From positions 10,960,669-11,024,668 of the forward strand of contig CM022679.1 in assembly GCA_012295275.1 (NCBI GenBank): a stretch of DNA of 64,000 nucleotides, written 5' to 3'. This DNA is from Chrysomallon squamiferum. Taxonomy: Eukaryota; Mollusca; Gastropoda; Neomphalida; Peltospiridae. Each line of letters begins with the position of its first letter. Position 1 is the first letter of the stretch. Shown here piece by piece: positions 39,124 through 52,803 of this stretch. The position numbers were made by a program, and so were the translations under genes. The notes under the pieces were generated by a model. That model saw nothing but the letters and a program-made list of their open reading frames with translations. It did not search any database and was not told the DNA's origin.

Positions 39124-39528
39124 AATAATGTTCGTGACAACAGTTCATTAACATCACGGGCAGACTCACTTACGAATTAACACCCACTATTTGCACTGGT
39201 TTAACCATGGAACAGTGCATAACATTTCATGATATGATAGATTATCACTGTTTAATTAATAAATTAAATTCTATGATCGGGGCGCATTATAGGTCCAAGG
39301 TTATTTGAGGGACAAGTATTTTTGTTTGCAAGGTGAATGTTGTGTTCAGATAATGACATCAACTAATATTACATGTGATGATAAATGTCTTTGTGAATAA
39401 CCTCAATTAAAATATTTTTCATATTTTTAAGAGGTAATTGTTTGTGAATTTTCTAGGATGCGGGGGTAGAGATTGTTTATAAATTTCGTGGAAAATTTAA
39501 AGAATTTATTGAAACAACAATAAAGTCA

Positions 39529-39532
<4 letters not shown>

Positions 39533-39598
<66 letters not shown>
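39533..39598. repeat. (CT)n microsatellite
   Basis: About 33 perfect CT units. Confidence 0.96.
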
Positions 39599-39602
<4 letters not shown>

Positions 39603-40109
39603 TCCATATAAACACACACAAACACTAAAATGTATTCATGTAGACATACTAATAAATACATACATACACACATACACACCCTTTCATGCGTACATACAAA
39701 CATACATATAAACACACACACATACATACACACACACATGTACACATGTGTATATATATATATATAATATTCAGCTTAATTAATAAATGTTAAATATTTC
39801 ATTGATCTGGTTCTTAAAATAAACCCTAACCAGTATTAACTGTCTCTATTTCTCCCACGCTTTCATTTATTAAAATTAATTATCAGTTTACAAATAAATG
39901 TCAGTGCTATCTGTGCTCTTTACTGATTCCGTTCTGTTACTATTCATTAGTATCGGTGTAGAAATATTTATGTGTTTGATTACTTTGTTCTATATCCAAG
40001 CCTATCAAGGTTTTGTAATATATTAATTTTGTAGCATAGTACTAGTTACCCTTGTTTGACACCCAATAACCAAACCGTTTTTCTTGGCTTTCTTTGTGAA
40101 TATATGTAG

Positions 40110-40190
40110 GTGCGTGGGTGCGTGCGTATCTGTGCGTGGGTACGTGCGTATATGTGCGTGGGTGCGTGCGTATATGTGCGTGTGTGCAGG
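40110..40190. repeat. GC-rich minisatellite, unit about 24-26 bp
   Basis: Three copies of TGCGTGGGTGCGTGCGTATC-like sequence followed by TG. The alternating purine-pyrimidine pattern with CpGs is unusual in this AT-rich DNA. Confidence 0.75.
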
Positions 40191-40558
40191 GATGTCATTA
40201 AACACGTATCTATTGATTATAGCAGGCTGTTTTTTTTTTTTTTTTTTTTTTCGAAGTTGAAAACTGAAGCAATATACGATAATTTCCGATAAGGAATGGA
40301 CGATCTGCACTTTACACATAAACCCAGCCATCATACTCTCAATGGCGCAATAACTGTTTCATCGATTTTAAAGTTAACTGAGCAAAAACATAATAATTTA
40401 CGTACGTGTAAGATTTTTTTTTTCTTCTTTTCTTTTTAAAGTGAAAATGTTTATGCAGGTGGAAAAGGTGTCAATCTCCATATTTTCGACGAAAATAGAT
40501 GCATTTTCTTTCATATATATTGGCCTTTATGTATGTATGTATGTATGAATGTATCTAC

Positions 40559-40598
<40 letters not shown>

Positions 40599-41405
40599 AT
40601 ATTATATTGTATTATAGCATATTTTAAATCAGTGTTTCAGAAGGTTATTTTTTAATTTCAATTCCTTTCGTGGATCTTAAACCAGCATTTCTATGGATTC
40701 CGTTGACTCCATAAATATTTATTTAGATACTTCCAAATATTTAGAAACAGCAGAAAGATATTTATATGTGATTTAGAGTGTAATGAAGCACATATAAACA
40801 AAAAGAAAGAAGGGAAGATACAATGCACTACATAAATTATGTACAAGACATATCTATTCGTGTACAACTCAAATACACTAGCAAATGAACAGTAGTCTTA
40901 TATCTTTATTTAGTTATTTATTTTATTTTATTTGTTTGATTTATTATTATTTTTCAATTATAATTATTTTTCAGTATATGATTTTTATGTTTGTTACAAC
41001 TATTGTTGATGTTTTTGTTTTGTATGTTTGTGTTCATTTTTGTTGTTGTTGTTGTCGTAGTTGTTGTTCTTATTTGACTCAGACCTTAAAATTATATCAG
41101 AATGTTAATCTGTTGTAATTTTACTTAAAATAAAAACCATAATTATATTAAATATCAAAACATAATATATATTATATATATATATATTATTCAGAACATC
41201 TTCTCCAGAAATGTTATGTATTTATTTATAACCGATAGACAGACACATACATACACAAATCGATCGTAAGACACATACGCTAAAACAAACAGACGTATTG
41301 ATCGGCATAATTATCCGTTTTAAGTACGTAATTGTGGTCCACGAATATCATCGTGCAAAACGCTATAGTATTACGACAATAAAGTCAAATACATCAAATA
41401 CTTGG

Positions 41406-41436
<31 letters not shown>

Positions 41437-42419
41437 AAACACACACACACACAGGTTATTCTCTCCATAAACAATTCTTATATAGACGAAAATGAAAGAT
41501 ATGTATATATTACCTATGGCTATTTTGTACTCAGGTGAAATATTCTGACAAGGTATAGCTATGTAACTATAATATTAGATGCGGTTAAAAGGAAAAACAC
41601 CAAACTATTATTTTGTTACTAGTAAAGAAAACTAAGTGTTAAAAGTAAAAATAACATGACAAGAAATTTACAAACTATATTTTTTGAAATATTTCATAAT
41701 ATTGTTTTTTAATTAATTAATTAAATTTATTTTTTAACATACACACAGGCGCGCACGCGTAATTTTGGTAGACTTACAAACACACATACATACTAATAAT
41801 AACGATACATTTTCTGCATATGTAAATAAATAAAAATTAAATATAAATGTTGTCTGCTCATGTCGAAATGTATAATTTTATAATTAACAGTTTTAGAGTT
41901 TCTTTTAACAAAATTTAATTATCACAACAAAATCGTTTATGGATGTAAACACAAGTGATTATCCCTTCCGGCTTTTATAATTAAACAAACTGAAATGTTT
42001 ATGAGAAAAACGCAGGTGTAAATCATAGCTTATATCTTTTTTTTTTATTTATTTTTTTATTTTTTTTTTTCTTTATTTATTTTTAGTTAATTAGTTATTT
42101 TTGTTATTATTTTCTATTTTATTACGATTATTATTAATTTCTGTTCTATTCTATTTTATTTATTTATTTATTTATTTATTTATTTTAATTTTAATTATAT
42201 TTTATTATTTATTTATTTTTTAGGATTAAAAAAATAAGAAATAAGAAATTAATACAGAGATTAAAAAACAAAACAAACAAAAAAACAACACAAAAAAACG
42301 AAAAAAAAAACACAAGAAAACCGCAACGTTAAACATTAATCACAGACGACGTGTTTTCGTGTTAATCTGTTCCCGTTGAGATAAAACGTCATTGTTTTAA
42401 GGGACCGCTCTGGGTCGAG

Positions 42420-42620
42420 GTCACGAGACACTGAACAGTGTTGGTCCCTCAGGTATGGGAACTATTCGTTCTATGCCAATATTTATCCCCTGCGACCAAT
42501 GAACGACGCCGAAAAAGCCCAGCGGACGGAAAGTGGGCGGGCCTCCGTTTATCGGCCTGTCAATAGTAAATTCTAAACGCAAACAAAGCCACAAGCTCTT
42601 CGCTGCCCGTGTGTGTGTAT
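42420..42620 (+). promoter_or_regulatory. Candidate promoter with CCAAT box and GC box
   Basis: Locally GC-rich and CpG-rich. CGACCAATGA carries a CCAAT box at 42496-42500, and GTGGGCGGGCC at 42533-42543 is a GC box (Sp1/KLF type), about 35 bp apart. This is an ordinary spacing for a TATA-less animal promoter. The strong splice donor 380 bp downstream on the + strand supports a + strand start in this area; the exact start site cannot be seen. Confidence 0.6.
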
Positions 42621-42919
42621 GTGTGTGTACGTGTGTGTACGAGCGCTTCGTGGCGCTGTGTTCCAAAGGCTTGAATGGATTGAATTGCATGGGAATAGGA
42701 AATGGTAACAATATACATGTAGGACTTGTGTTTTGATACTTCTCTTCCGCTCTGCTTGGATAGTAAAAAGTCGACGACGTGGAGGGAGAGAGAGGCAGGC
42801 AGGCCGACTGAGGGAAAGAGGGAGAGGAGAGAGCCCATGACTGACTGGACTAACTGTTTGAGTCCCACCTGTAGAATAGTCCAACAGTGGTAGAAGAAAA
42901 CGGCGCAGACGATGGAATG
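42620..42919 (+). other. Candidate first exon (5' UTR) of a third gene
   Basis: The 5' end is arbitrary. The 3' end is the strong donor GGAATG|GTAAGT. The exon contains ATGs at 42912 and 42917 right at the donor. Spliced to the candidate exon at 50083 these give only ATG-GAA-TGA and ATG-AAC-TAA, so they would be minimal upstream frames and the exon is best read as untranslated. Confidence 0.5.
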
Positions 42920-43137
42920 GTAAGTATTTTCTGAAAAGAAAAAAAAAAAAAAAAAAAAATACAGTCGAGGTTGTAGCTTTTTTCTTTAATGCTATTATCT
43001 ATCTTTGAGGTGGTTGCGGATTTTTTATTTTATTTTTATTTTTTTTATTTTTTTTAATAAAAAGCCTTGCGGGAGGTCGAATGAGATAGAGAGGTGGGTT
43101 GGTAGGGTTAATATCGTAATGTGCTTGACGTTTATTT

Positions 43138-43173
<36 letters not shown>

Positions 43174-43765
43174 CTTTTCTTTTTTATTATTTCTACCTCT
43201 CACAACGATGGTGATGTTGTGAGTGTGTATAAATGCTTGCAGAGGAGTATGGAAACGTTAATAAAACGACGTTTATTGCACGGTAATTGTTACGGATAAT
43301 GCTTTAATGTTGCTGGAATTAGCGGAAGATTGGCAACTATCCAGGCCAGTTTGCCAGGGCGAAATAAGGTGGGTGCCTATAAATATGACTGGTTTGTATC
43401 TATAATTCTGGATCGGTGCCAACGGAAGGCGTCTTAGCATGTCAAACGCCTTTTTGTTTTGAAATAATTATTGTTAGCCATCGTGTATGCATGGACATAA
43501 CACACGTGTTGATTTTGTTAATACATACGCGTTTGTTTGTATATAAAGGAAATGTGTAACGTGGCCTGGCAATATGAAACGTTAGAGAGGCAGAAGAGAT
43601 GCGACGATTACACACACAGATATTAATTAATATTACAGACAGATCGACTGACAGACAGACGTACACACAGCTCGATTTACAAGACAGATCGATCGTAATA
43701 ACACAAATGTGAATAATGTACTATAGTCTATAATAATAATTATTATTATTATCATCATCATCATT

Positions 43766-43796
<31 letters not shown>

Positions 43797-44284
43797 CAGT
43801 GGTCATAATAATGCCGATATTTAGAAAGGCAGATGTAAATACATAGCCTAAAGTTCACTTAACGTTACTACTGGTTTATGATTACATTAGTCAGACATTC
43901 TGTTTTGCTTTTATTACGCAGTAAAAGTGTTCTGCTTTTTAACATTCCGAGATATTTATTTTATTATAATTCCACATCACATACAGTCTGATGTCAGCGT
44001 AATCATTTTCTTTTTTTTTTTTTTTTTTATCTCATTGATAATTATTAGATGAATATATGAATGCACAAGTCTTTCCTTATTTTCTCTTTCTGCTTCCTGA
44101 TGTAAAATCACGATCACGAGATTCCGCATTTCTGCGTCCCTGTGACTCAAACATTATATTGTTTGACATGTGCCGGACAAATGAAAAAAACACCATGATC
44201 TCTCTCTCTCTCTCTCTCTATATATATGTGTGTCTGTGTGAGTGTGTGTGTCTGATATATGAGAGAGATAGACATGTGTGTGTG

Positions 44285-44298
<14 letters not shown>

Positions 44299-44358
<60 letters not shown>
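44299..44358. repeat. (GA)n microsatellite
   Basis: About 30 GA units after a short TA run. Confidence 0.96.
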
Positions 44359-44360
<2 letters not shown>

Positions 44361-44510
44361 ATCACTAGGCATTTATTTATTCATTCATTCATTCATTTAT
44401 CCATTCATTCATCAGTCCATTTAATCATTAAATTTTCACTAACACATTGGTATTAAGAAATAATAATTTTAACTCAGATTCATAAAAATAAAAACATTTT
44501 AAAATTTAAC

Positions 44511-44543
<33 letters not shown>

Positions 44544-47500
44544 GGGGAGGAGAGGCAAGACTATTCGAATTATCCATACATCTGAAACACAAAATGTAAG
44601 TTTTCTGATATGGATCGCTGACCTGAATTTGTGGACACGTAAATGCAGACTGAAAAGTTTGAGGTCGTCAAAGAATAGGTCACTGAAACTTGGCAGCGCT
44701 ACAGTTTATGCCGATTGGTTTATAAACCATTCATAAAGGTTACTGACCTATATTTCAGCAAGTGCACGTGGCAACACAAACCATACAACTTAGCAAAATC
44801 TAATAACCAGCTAATCATTTATTTTAAATTATTCTGGAAAGCGCACCATATAATCAAATTGCAAACAGGCTTTTGACTTTCCTTGTTGTTAATAATTAAT
44901 GTGGAATTGCATTCCGACACGTGAGTATCTCACCTGTTGCTATTGGCATAATTGCTAAACGGATAAATTGCTAAATATGTAGTTTATTTTGAATGTATTG
45001 CATTTAATGGACAGTGCAGGTATAAGCTATCTGAAAGCAAAAATAACCAAAAGTCCAAAGAGAGATTATACAACCTAAGAAACTGCGATTTGGGTTTATG
45101 ATGGCTACGTAAGTACAGAAAAATGGCCGCACCTCCCACAGTGATTAGAGTGGGCTCCGTTCCTAGGTGTGCAAAACATTCTATTCTTAATACCCATAAA
45201 GGTGTGACTGCGTTCCCGACGTTGTGTGAGACTCAGACAACGATTTTTGTGTGTGTGTGGGGGGGGAGGGTTAAAACCAGGCAACACACAAGTCGTTTGG
45301 TCTCAGATATAAATTTTCAAGTGACAGGCAAATTAGGTGAAGCTATGCCAACAATGTTGATAACGTCCTGAATTAAACTCTGGAGTGAATTTTAATATTG
45401 TAGTCTGTGAAAAACCTCCTAGTTTCATACGGATGTCATCATTATGTATTTCCTTGTTTGAACCTCTTCCGGTGCTTATCTGCTGTTAGAATATGAGAGC
45501 GCTTCCATGACTGAGATATTCACAGCATTATCACATCGTTCATATTTTTGATATGAGAACATTGTAGTTTTATCTCAGTAGCCGTGCGGGGTTAAATGTA
45601 CTTAGGACGAGCTTCTTAAAACACGTTTATCGTAAGCAGTTTAACGCTACAAACATAAAACATAATCGTTTTATTGCAACAATCCGTTATTGTTAATTGT
45701 TTTAATTAATTCTGTATGTTGCAGTTTTTTGGGGACAATAGTAATCTATTCATTTTTGTTGTTGTTTCTTTTTTGTTTTTGTTTTTTTGTTGGGCTATTT
45801 TCGGGCTCTTTATGTTTTGTTTTTGTATTTATGCTTTTCTTATTTTTTTTATTTTTTATTATTATTATTTTGCCTTAGGACTGTAAAATTGTATATATTT
45901 AAGAGCTAATAAATTCTCTCATAAAAATATGTTGTCTTTGTATTAAAGCAGGTTAGATTATTATTAGTTTTTCTTGCTTCTCTTTGTTCATTTTGTTTCA
46001 CTATGAACCAAAACACGCAGATATAGATCGTTTTCGTTTTATTCATAAAAAAAAAAAAAAAAAATTGGAAAAAGGATATTTTGATTGGTATTGAGCAAAT
46101 ATACTGAAAAATTTATCACTGAAAATGCATAAAATAAAAAATGTAAAACTGCATACGTGTAAACTATGAATGTAACTGATCCACGGTACGGGATAATATA
46201 AAAAAAATAGAAATATGTAAAACTTTAAAACTGTACGATTATGCGCATAAATGTGTACGCCTTAATGTGCTTCATCATCGCCAGAGCCAGACATGTGTAT
46301 GCGAATTCAAGGAGGGCGTAATGTGGCATTTACCATCGTTCTCCATCCATTATATTTTTGTTTATAACTCAGTTTATCTTTAAAATTATAATCAAAGATA
46401 ATAATAATTTTCTCGATCCCTCCCAGACATGTATATGAGTACGTTGTGTTCGAAAGCGAAGTACAGGCAGGTAGGTAGGTGTCGTGTTTGCGTTTCATCA
46501 GTGTTTTGAGAATGTTGTATGCGGCGCCGAATTTCCAGACGACAATGGTAGCCAATGGGCATCATCAGATTTTGTAATCGGAAAATCAAAATACACGTAA
46601 CCTAATTTTATTCTGATCTATAACTGTTAATATAACAGAAGTCGGTACAGTTAAGAAGAATAAGTAAAAGCAACCAGGATATATATATATTTTTTTTATC
46701 TAGCCTTGATTTCTTCAGTGGAAGCAAATAGTCATATATAAAATATTCTTTACATTTTTCGCTTTCGTTTTAATTATACTGAATTTATAAAATGTTGTAT
46801 TTGACCAGTGATACATTAAAAATGTTTTACTAGGATATATGCAGTGTAAATACTTCTTAGCCTATTTTCAGATATAATAATAATAATTATCACAAATAAT
46901 AATAATGGTGACGATGATGATGATAACAAAGAAACATCTTTGTAAATAATGCGAGGATAATTTAGTTTTCACATTTTTAAATATATTATTTTGTCTGAAT
47001 ACGCAATCTTTTTTCTTCTTCCTTTATTCTTCTTCTTCTTCTTCGTTTTCTTTCCCAAAGCCATACTCAGACTTCCAGTCCTGCTCTTACCAGAAACTCC
47101 GCTATGTTTCGAAGGGACATTCGGGTCTGGCCAGGTTACTTGACTCAGAGTGTTGTATGATGAAGGACAAGACTCAAGAATCTGTTCAGACGTCTGGGCA
47201 GCTGTACCACAGGGACATTCTTTTAATTCTGTACATTAATTAATGAGTTTTTATTTCAGTAGCTTATACTGAATGATGGATTGATGAAATTATATAGTTT
47301 ATTGGACGTTACTTTGTCTTTTAAAATAACATAGAGATTTGATGTTATTTTAGTTCGGGGTAGAGACGTGATTCGTCGCTGGATCAATCCTCTTTCGTTC
47401 TCTTTCTGGTATATCCAGTGTTCAGTACAACCAATACAGCAGCTCTGCTTTATGAAAGAGTTTGATAGAAGCTTTAATATTTACTGGAATGTGTATGCAA

Positions 47501-48620
47501 AAGATCGCTTGCTGCTAATCGTAAAGAAATAACCCAGTGAGAAGCGGTAGTTGGATTTCCTTTTTCATTACGGTCCTTATTCATAAGCAATATAATGTTA
47601 TGTAGCGGGGGATTTAAAAAAATGATCAAAGTGCAATTGTAGTTAAATAAAACTTTCTTCCTTCCTCCTCATGTTATTTTTGAATGCATAAGGAAAATGA
47701 CTTCTTTCCCCCACACACACACACTAAAACTTTGTTCACCTACAGAATGAAATTAGGGCATACAGGAAGATACGTTTGTAAGGATGTTTTATGTGCATAT
47801 GTGTATGTGTGTCAGTCTGAGCGTGTGCACGTGTGTGCATGTGTGTTTGTGTGTGTGTAATATTATGATAATAACTTGTCCCACACATCACCCTCCCACC
47901 ACCTGCGGCAACCTCATCGTGGCGACAGCGACACCGTCTGCCACATTTCTGGCACCATCACGTTCGTTAGAAGTTCATTTCGGACACGCATACAGCCGAT
48001 TTTGAATTATGCACAAGTCTGGCACATGAGCTGATAAAACGTTTCCGACCTACGTGAAATCCACACTTGAATAGAGCTAGATAGGCGATACTGTATTAAA
48101 TATTCGGGTTGGTCCGCGACTGTCACAGACACTCACGTGAATATGTCGCTTTAATCGGACAGGCTCGCTGTTCGTTAAAGGTCAGGGGTCGTGCGTTGGA
48201 CAATAACCAGAATTCAGACCTTGTTCTCTTCTACCATATTAAGTTACATTTGAGACCTGCATCAAATAATTCTCCAACGCTGCGTTGGTGAATAAATACG
48301 TCGGCGTGTGTACGTATGTATAACATGCTTTTTTTTTATTTATGCCTAGTGTGCATTTTCTGTATGCAGTATTTCCTTTTGACACTTCATTGATATGGAG
48401 GTAACAGTTATGTTTATCCATATAATTGCATTTTGTTTTTGTTTTTTTGTTATCATTTTGTTTTGCATAACCCAACATTGTGCTGAGAAAAGTATCAGTT
48501 AAAAGAAATGGGCCAATATCCAAACAAAATCTCCGGGATTTTTATATAATATTTATTGTTCGTTTTCTAAATACATGTAGGTGCGTTTGAGTGTATGTGA
48601 AGGAGTAAAAGAGAAAGAAA

Positions 48621-48626
<6 letters not shown>

Positions 48627-48690
<64 letters not shown>
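48627..48690. repeat. (GA)n microsatellite
   Basis: About 32 GA units. Confidence 0.96.
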
Positions 48691-48695
<5 letters not shown>

Positions 48696-48981
48696 ATTAC
48701 TAGTATTTATCATTATAATTAAATGTGTGTAACCTAGAATCGATGCAATGACTCTGTTGATAAATGTAATGTAATCTTAATCACGGGACTACGTTATTAA
48801 ACTCTTTATTTATATTTATTTAACACACTTATAGTGTTTATTTAACCTCAAATGTATGGTCATCTTAACATGTTATTTAACCTTCATGTTTTAGATTAGT
48901 ATCAGATTATTTCGATGAATAAATGAATTTTTAACGAGTCTCCACTCTACATATTTTAATATTAAAAGACTTAATTCACAA

Positions 48982-48986
<5 letters not shown>

Positions 48987-49031
<45 letters not shown>
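48987..49031. repeat. (CA)n microsatellite
   Basis: About 22 CA units after a short CT run. Confidence 0.95.
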
Positions 49032-49032
<1 letters not shown>

Positions 49033-49286
49033 ACGCAGTTCGTAAAAGTATAGATTTTTCAAATCGTCGATTCATTCATAATATATCTGTAATAATTTTA
49101 TTTTATTTTACTATTAATAAATATTTTATACTGTTATTCATTTGGACTTTTCTTCTTGGATTTCTTATAAAAGTAATTCGAATTTAATTTAATACATGCC
49201 TTTAATGTTATCAGTATATTAATTTTAAAATCATTATATATACTCTTTTTTTTTCATTTATGCAGAGCCACAAATATAACAATAAC

Positions 49287-49331
<45 letters not shown>

Positions 49332-50082
49332 TACTAGTGGTGGTAATGGTAGTAGTAGTAATAGTAGTAGTAATTGTACTAGCAGTATTGCTGTCTTTTT
49401 AATTCATGGCATACTCCCCGTTTACATCCAGAGTTAGAGACACAAACAGCGTCATAGACAGACATGCTTTGCACATTTTTGTCACGGTAGTATTCCTTTT
49501 CCAGGTTGATCTGGAAGGAACTGTATGTTACAATGACTGGTTATGCTGTGTCCAATACTGTGCAGAAACCCATCTCCCTCGTTTTGCAGTCGGACGATTT
49601 CCTCTTCTGGGTATAATCACATTTCACCATATAAGTGTTTTTCAAGTGTCGATTATATTACTAATATAAAAATAGTCAAACCATTAGAAAAACCAACAGT
49701 TTTAAAGTGCATCCGACCCTAGTTCATACATTCTTTTTTTTTTCTTTTTTTTATTGTTCAGACAGGTTTCGGGGAATTACGGAAATGTACGATTGTAAAG
49801 TGTGTTTCCAATGGAGTTTATGGATTTTTTTTTTTTTTTCTGTTTTTTTTCGTCATGTTCTGCACGTGCCACGCATTCTTGAGTTAGAAAATATTTGGGT
49901 TACCTTGCACAAGCGTTTTGTTTGCCAACAAAGTCAACGAATAGAAAAGACAAATTAATTTCAAAGCTGATTTCCCCACCCAACCCCCGTTAGTAAGAAA
50001 TTTCTTCTTTCGGTTTAGGAGATAATTTAAATATGAATGTCGTGATTCGTTCTGTTGTAAGAAATTTCTTCTTCTTTTTCAG

Positions 50083-50324
50083 AACTAATTCACGGACTGG
50101 ATGGAGAAAAGACTGAAAACAAAAAGGAGAATCCACTACGTGTTATTCCACGTAACGGAGCAGCAGCATCTGTCGTCATTATTTTCAAAAAGAATTAATC
50201 CCAGCTGACTTTTCCAGAAAGATCAACGCTACCTGTCATCTAGAAGTGAGGACTTCATTGCGCAGATGTCAGATCGGCGGATTGACTCGAATCGGGTTTG
50301 CCTCGTTCGGAGACCAAATCACAG
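50083..50324 (+). other. Candidate second exon of the third gene
   Basis: 242 bp between a good acceptor (CTTCTTTTTCAG) and donor ACAG|GTAAGA. It is richer in GC and CpG than its flanks. The first half carries stops in all frames, as expected of 5' UTR. The last 59 bp are open from an ATG. Confidence 0.55.
50266..50324 (+). CDS. Possible N-terminal coding segment of the third gene
   Basis: The ATG at 50266 starts MSDRRIDSNRVCLVRRPNH and stays open to the donor (phase 2, last codon AG-). An in-frame TGA at 50206-50208 lies upstream, so if this frame is used the ATG is a plausible initiator; position -3 is C, a weak context. I do not recognise the sequence and found no later exon continuing this frame, so the gene's product is unknown and the rest may lie beyond 64000. 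Confidence 0.33.
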
Positions 50325-52562
50325 GTAAGACCTCTTGAAAATCTGCAGGGCTGTTCTGCTGACGTATGCATCCGATAGAAGAAGAAAGAGAAATGTAGGG
50401 AAAATAAGGATGGCTTGGCCTCTTTATCTTATTGACCTAACGATTAATTGATTTTTTTATTTTTATTTTTTATTTTTTGTTTTTATGAGTTTGCTTTGTG
50501 GTTAGTTGTGTCGTATTTGAGATACAAATATTTTAGGTTGGAAAGTTTCAGTTCAAAAGATGTTTCCCATCAGAAATGAAATCGGTTTTAATTTTCATAT
50601 AATTATTTATTGTTGAAACCATTGTTTTCTTGTTTAAAATTGACCAAAATTGTATATAAAGTATGAAATAAAAAAAAATCCTATTATTTATATCTGTAAG
50701 CAAAACGTGTTAGTCATTGTGAGTTTGCATAAGAAATGTTCAGAGGTAGAGTTAAATATGTTAGATGTAGGTTAGACTATTCTGGTACAAGTGAATCTTA
50801 CTGAGTCTATCACTAGATGATTCAAATTTATTTTTATTTCTTTGATTAGAACACTGCTTATCAGCTTTTCTGTAGCAGAGTTTCTTTTTTATTTGAACAA
50901 AAGATAAGTTTTTATTAACAAGTTGAATAATTTATTTACAAATCTTTTTTTCCTAGAAGTTAAATAAAATCAAGAGATATTTTTGTCTGCTCATTCAGTG
51001 TAATATAATAACTTTTCAAGCTCATCAACACTGAGAATATAATTTACATGATATGAAATTAATTTTGTTATTTATAACATTAAAATGAAGATAAATGCAT
51101 TTCTCTATATTGAACTGTCTGTTCATAGAGAATATTTGACTTTCATTCTTTCCATTGTTTTGGTCATGTTTGAGTTTTGACTGGAACTTAAAATTAACAA
51201 TTGTTATCTTTCTATAACAAAACGAAAGTAATGTAGAGTTGTTAATTCATTGCCTTGTCTTACAGGTTATTAGAATGTATTATCATCTTCTGTCAAATCT
51301 GTTTCCTTTTGAAGTGATACTCACCTGTGACCACCACCCACATTACAATCACCCCCCTCACCATCAAAACCTTGCCATCTTTAAACCTTTAATTGTGCCA
51401 CCAAAGATGGATGTCAAACATGCTGCTCCCATTACAAAGGGTATTTATTTATCAGTAGAGAAGAATGTTTTCACAGCTAAATATATAGCAATTAAGACAG
51501 CATCAAGATTCTAACCCTGGTTTTAATTGGATTGTCTAAAGGCAATTAAATTTGTTCCAGATAAGGAAGTCATTAAAGTTCCCAGATAGCCATGCACCAT
51601 GTCTCTGATGTGTGAGAAATATAGTATTGGAGATGACCAGGGTTAAGGGCAGTTCCAAAAGAGATTGTCTTGGTATTTGGGTGGGGTTGGAAAGGGTTGA
51701 TTGAGAACAAATTTTCGTCCTTTGTGGCAGTATTTATATCTAATTAAATAGTTTTAATTTAAAACAATTTGGTACACATCCCATCTGACATACATATCAA
51801 ATTAATGGATAAAGAACATCAGAACATAGACTCCCCATTACTCCACACTGTACTAAGCTGTTTTGTGAATTTATTTAAATTTAATTTTTAAAATTACAAA
51901 ATTACATAAGAAAGTTACTTTTGAACCTTAAAAAAGTTAAAAAATAATAATGTTTTCAAAATGTACTATTATATTGGACATATGTTTGACAAACAAACAA
52001 AATAATAATAATAATAATAATAATAATGGTGCACAAATAACAGAAAATGGAAGAAATAGCAAATTATATCATAATGTTTACTCCTCCCCTCCCTCCCATT
52101 CAGAACACACCACTGGAACTGCCCCAGAAGTAACAGGCTGAGAATTGTTGCTGTTTCATAACCTGTCCCAGGCAGTTTTATCTGTCCTGTGCTCTAAGCT
52201 GGTGATAAGGTCATCTGTCAAAGTGACCACAAAGCTGGACTACACAACAATAACATCAATCTTACTTTTACAACAGATGTTTGGAATAAAACTTATCTGT
52301 TAATGGGTCTACATGGGCATTGTGTTCGCTGGCATTGAGGAATGGCAGTGGACAAAGACACAGAATGCTTTTCAAGTGATAGGTGGTGGGAAATGAGACA
52401 AAAGTTTAAAATGTAGGTTACCTGTGTAGAGAGAATTGTCTAAATGTGTTGTGCATATTTGTGTTAGTGTCCAGTTTTTGCTGATAGTAAAATTAATTAA
52501 AATTGTATCTGTTATGAACGGCTGGTTTTTTTTTTTTTTAAATTTTTCATCATCATAATTAT

Positions 52563-52579
52563 CATTATTATTATTATTG

Positions 52580-52640
<61 letters not shown>

Positions 52641-52656
52641 CATCATCATCATCATC
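52563..52656. repeat. (TTA)n then (TCA)n array
   Basis: TTA repeat with one TTG interruption ending in TCA units, the same composite structure as at 16678-16797. Confidence 0.93.
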
Positions 52657-52770
52657 AATTCATTTATTTAATTTTTTGTTAAAAATACCAAAATATTGTT
52701 TTGTAATATCAAGACACTTTATTTTTAACATAATCTTACTTTTAAATCAGGAATACATTATATTATATTA

Positions 52771-52803
<33 letters not shown>

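Larger units (their letters stand above)
34500..42380. other. Non-coding stretch with simple repeats
   Basis: No recognisable coding sequence. It contains (AGT)n at about 34766-34806 and 37964-38004, CATA/CA runs around 35640-35670 and 36110-36240, (GAT)n at about 39088-39126, a long (CT)n at 39533-39598 and a GC-containing minisatellite at about 40110-40190. A stretch at about 36409-36639 lies between acceptor-like TTTTTCAG and donor-like TCAG|GTACGC but has no long frame. Confidence 0.55.
42920..50082 (+). other. Presumed first intron of the third gene
   Basis: No conserved coding sequence is recognised. It has poly-T at about 43140-43173, (ATC)n at about 43750-43797, (GA)n at 44299-44358 and 48627-48690, (CA)n at 48987-49031 and (AAT)n at about 49286-49331. 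A more GC-rich stretch at about 47880-48290 has no clear splice sites or family match. Confidence 0.45.

Noticed and set aside
42421-42884. Several - strand frames of about 100 codons in the promoter-like island
   Set aside because: They overlap each other in different frames, include translated CA repeat and show no recognisable domain; GC-rich sequence simply has fewer stops.
47880-48290. GC-richer patch with a 60-codon frame
   Set aside because: No acceptor/donor pair, no motif and no family similarity were seen.
49505-49613. Possible exon with Cys-rich frame VDLEGTVCYNDW
   Set aside because: The donor is poor, no domain is recognised, and no frame-compatible neighbour was found.
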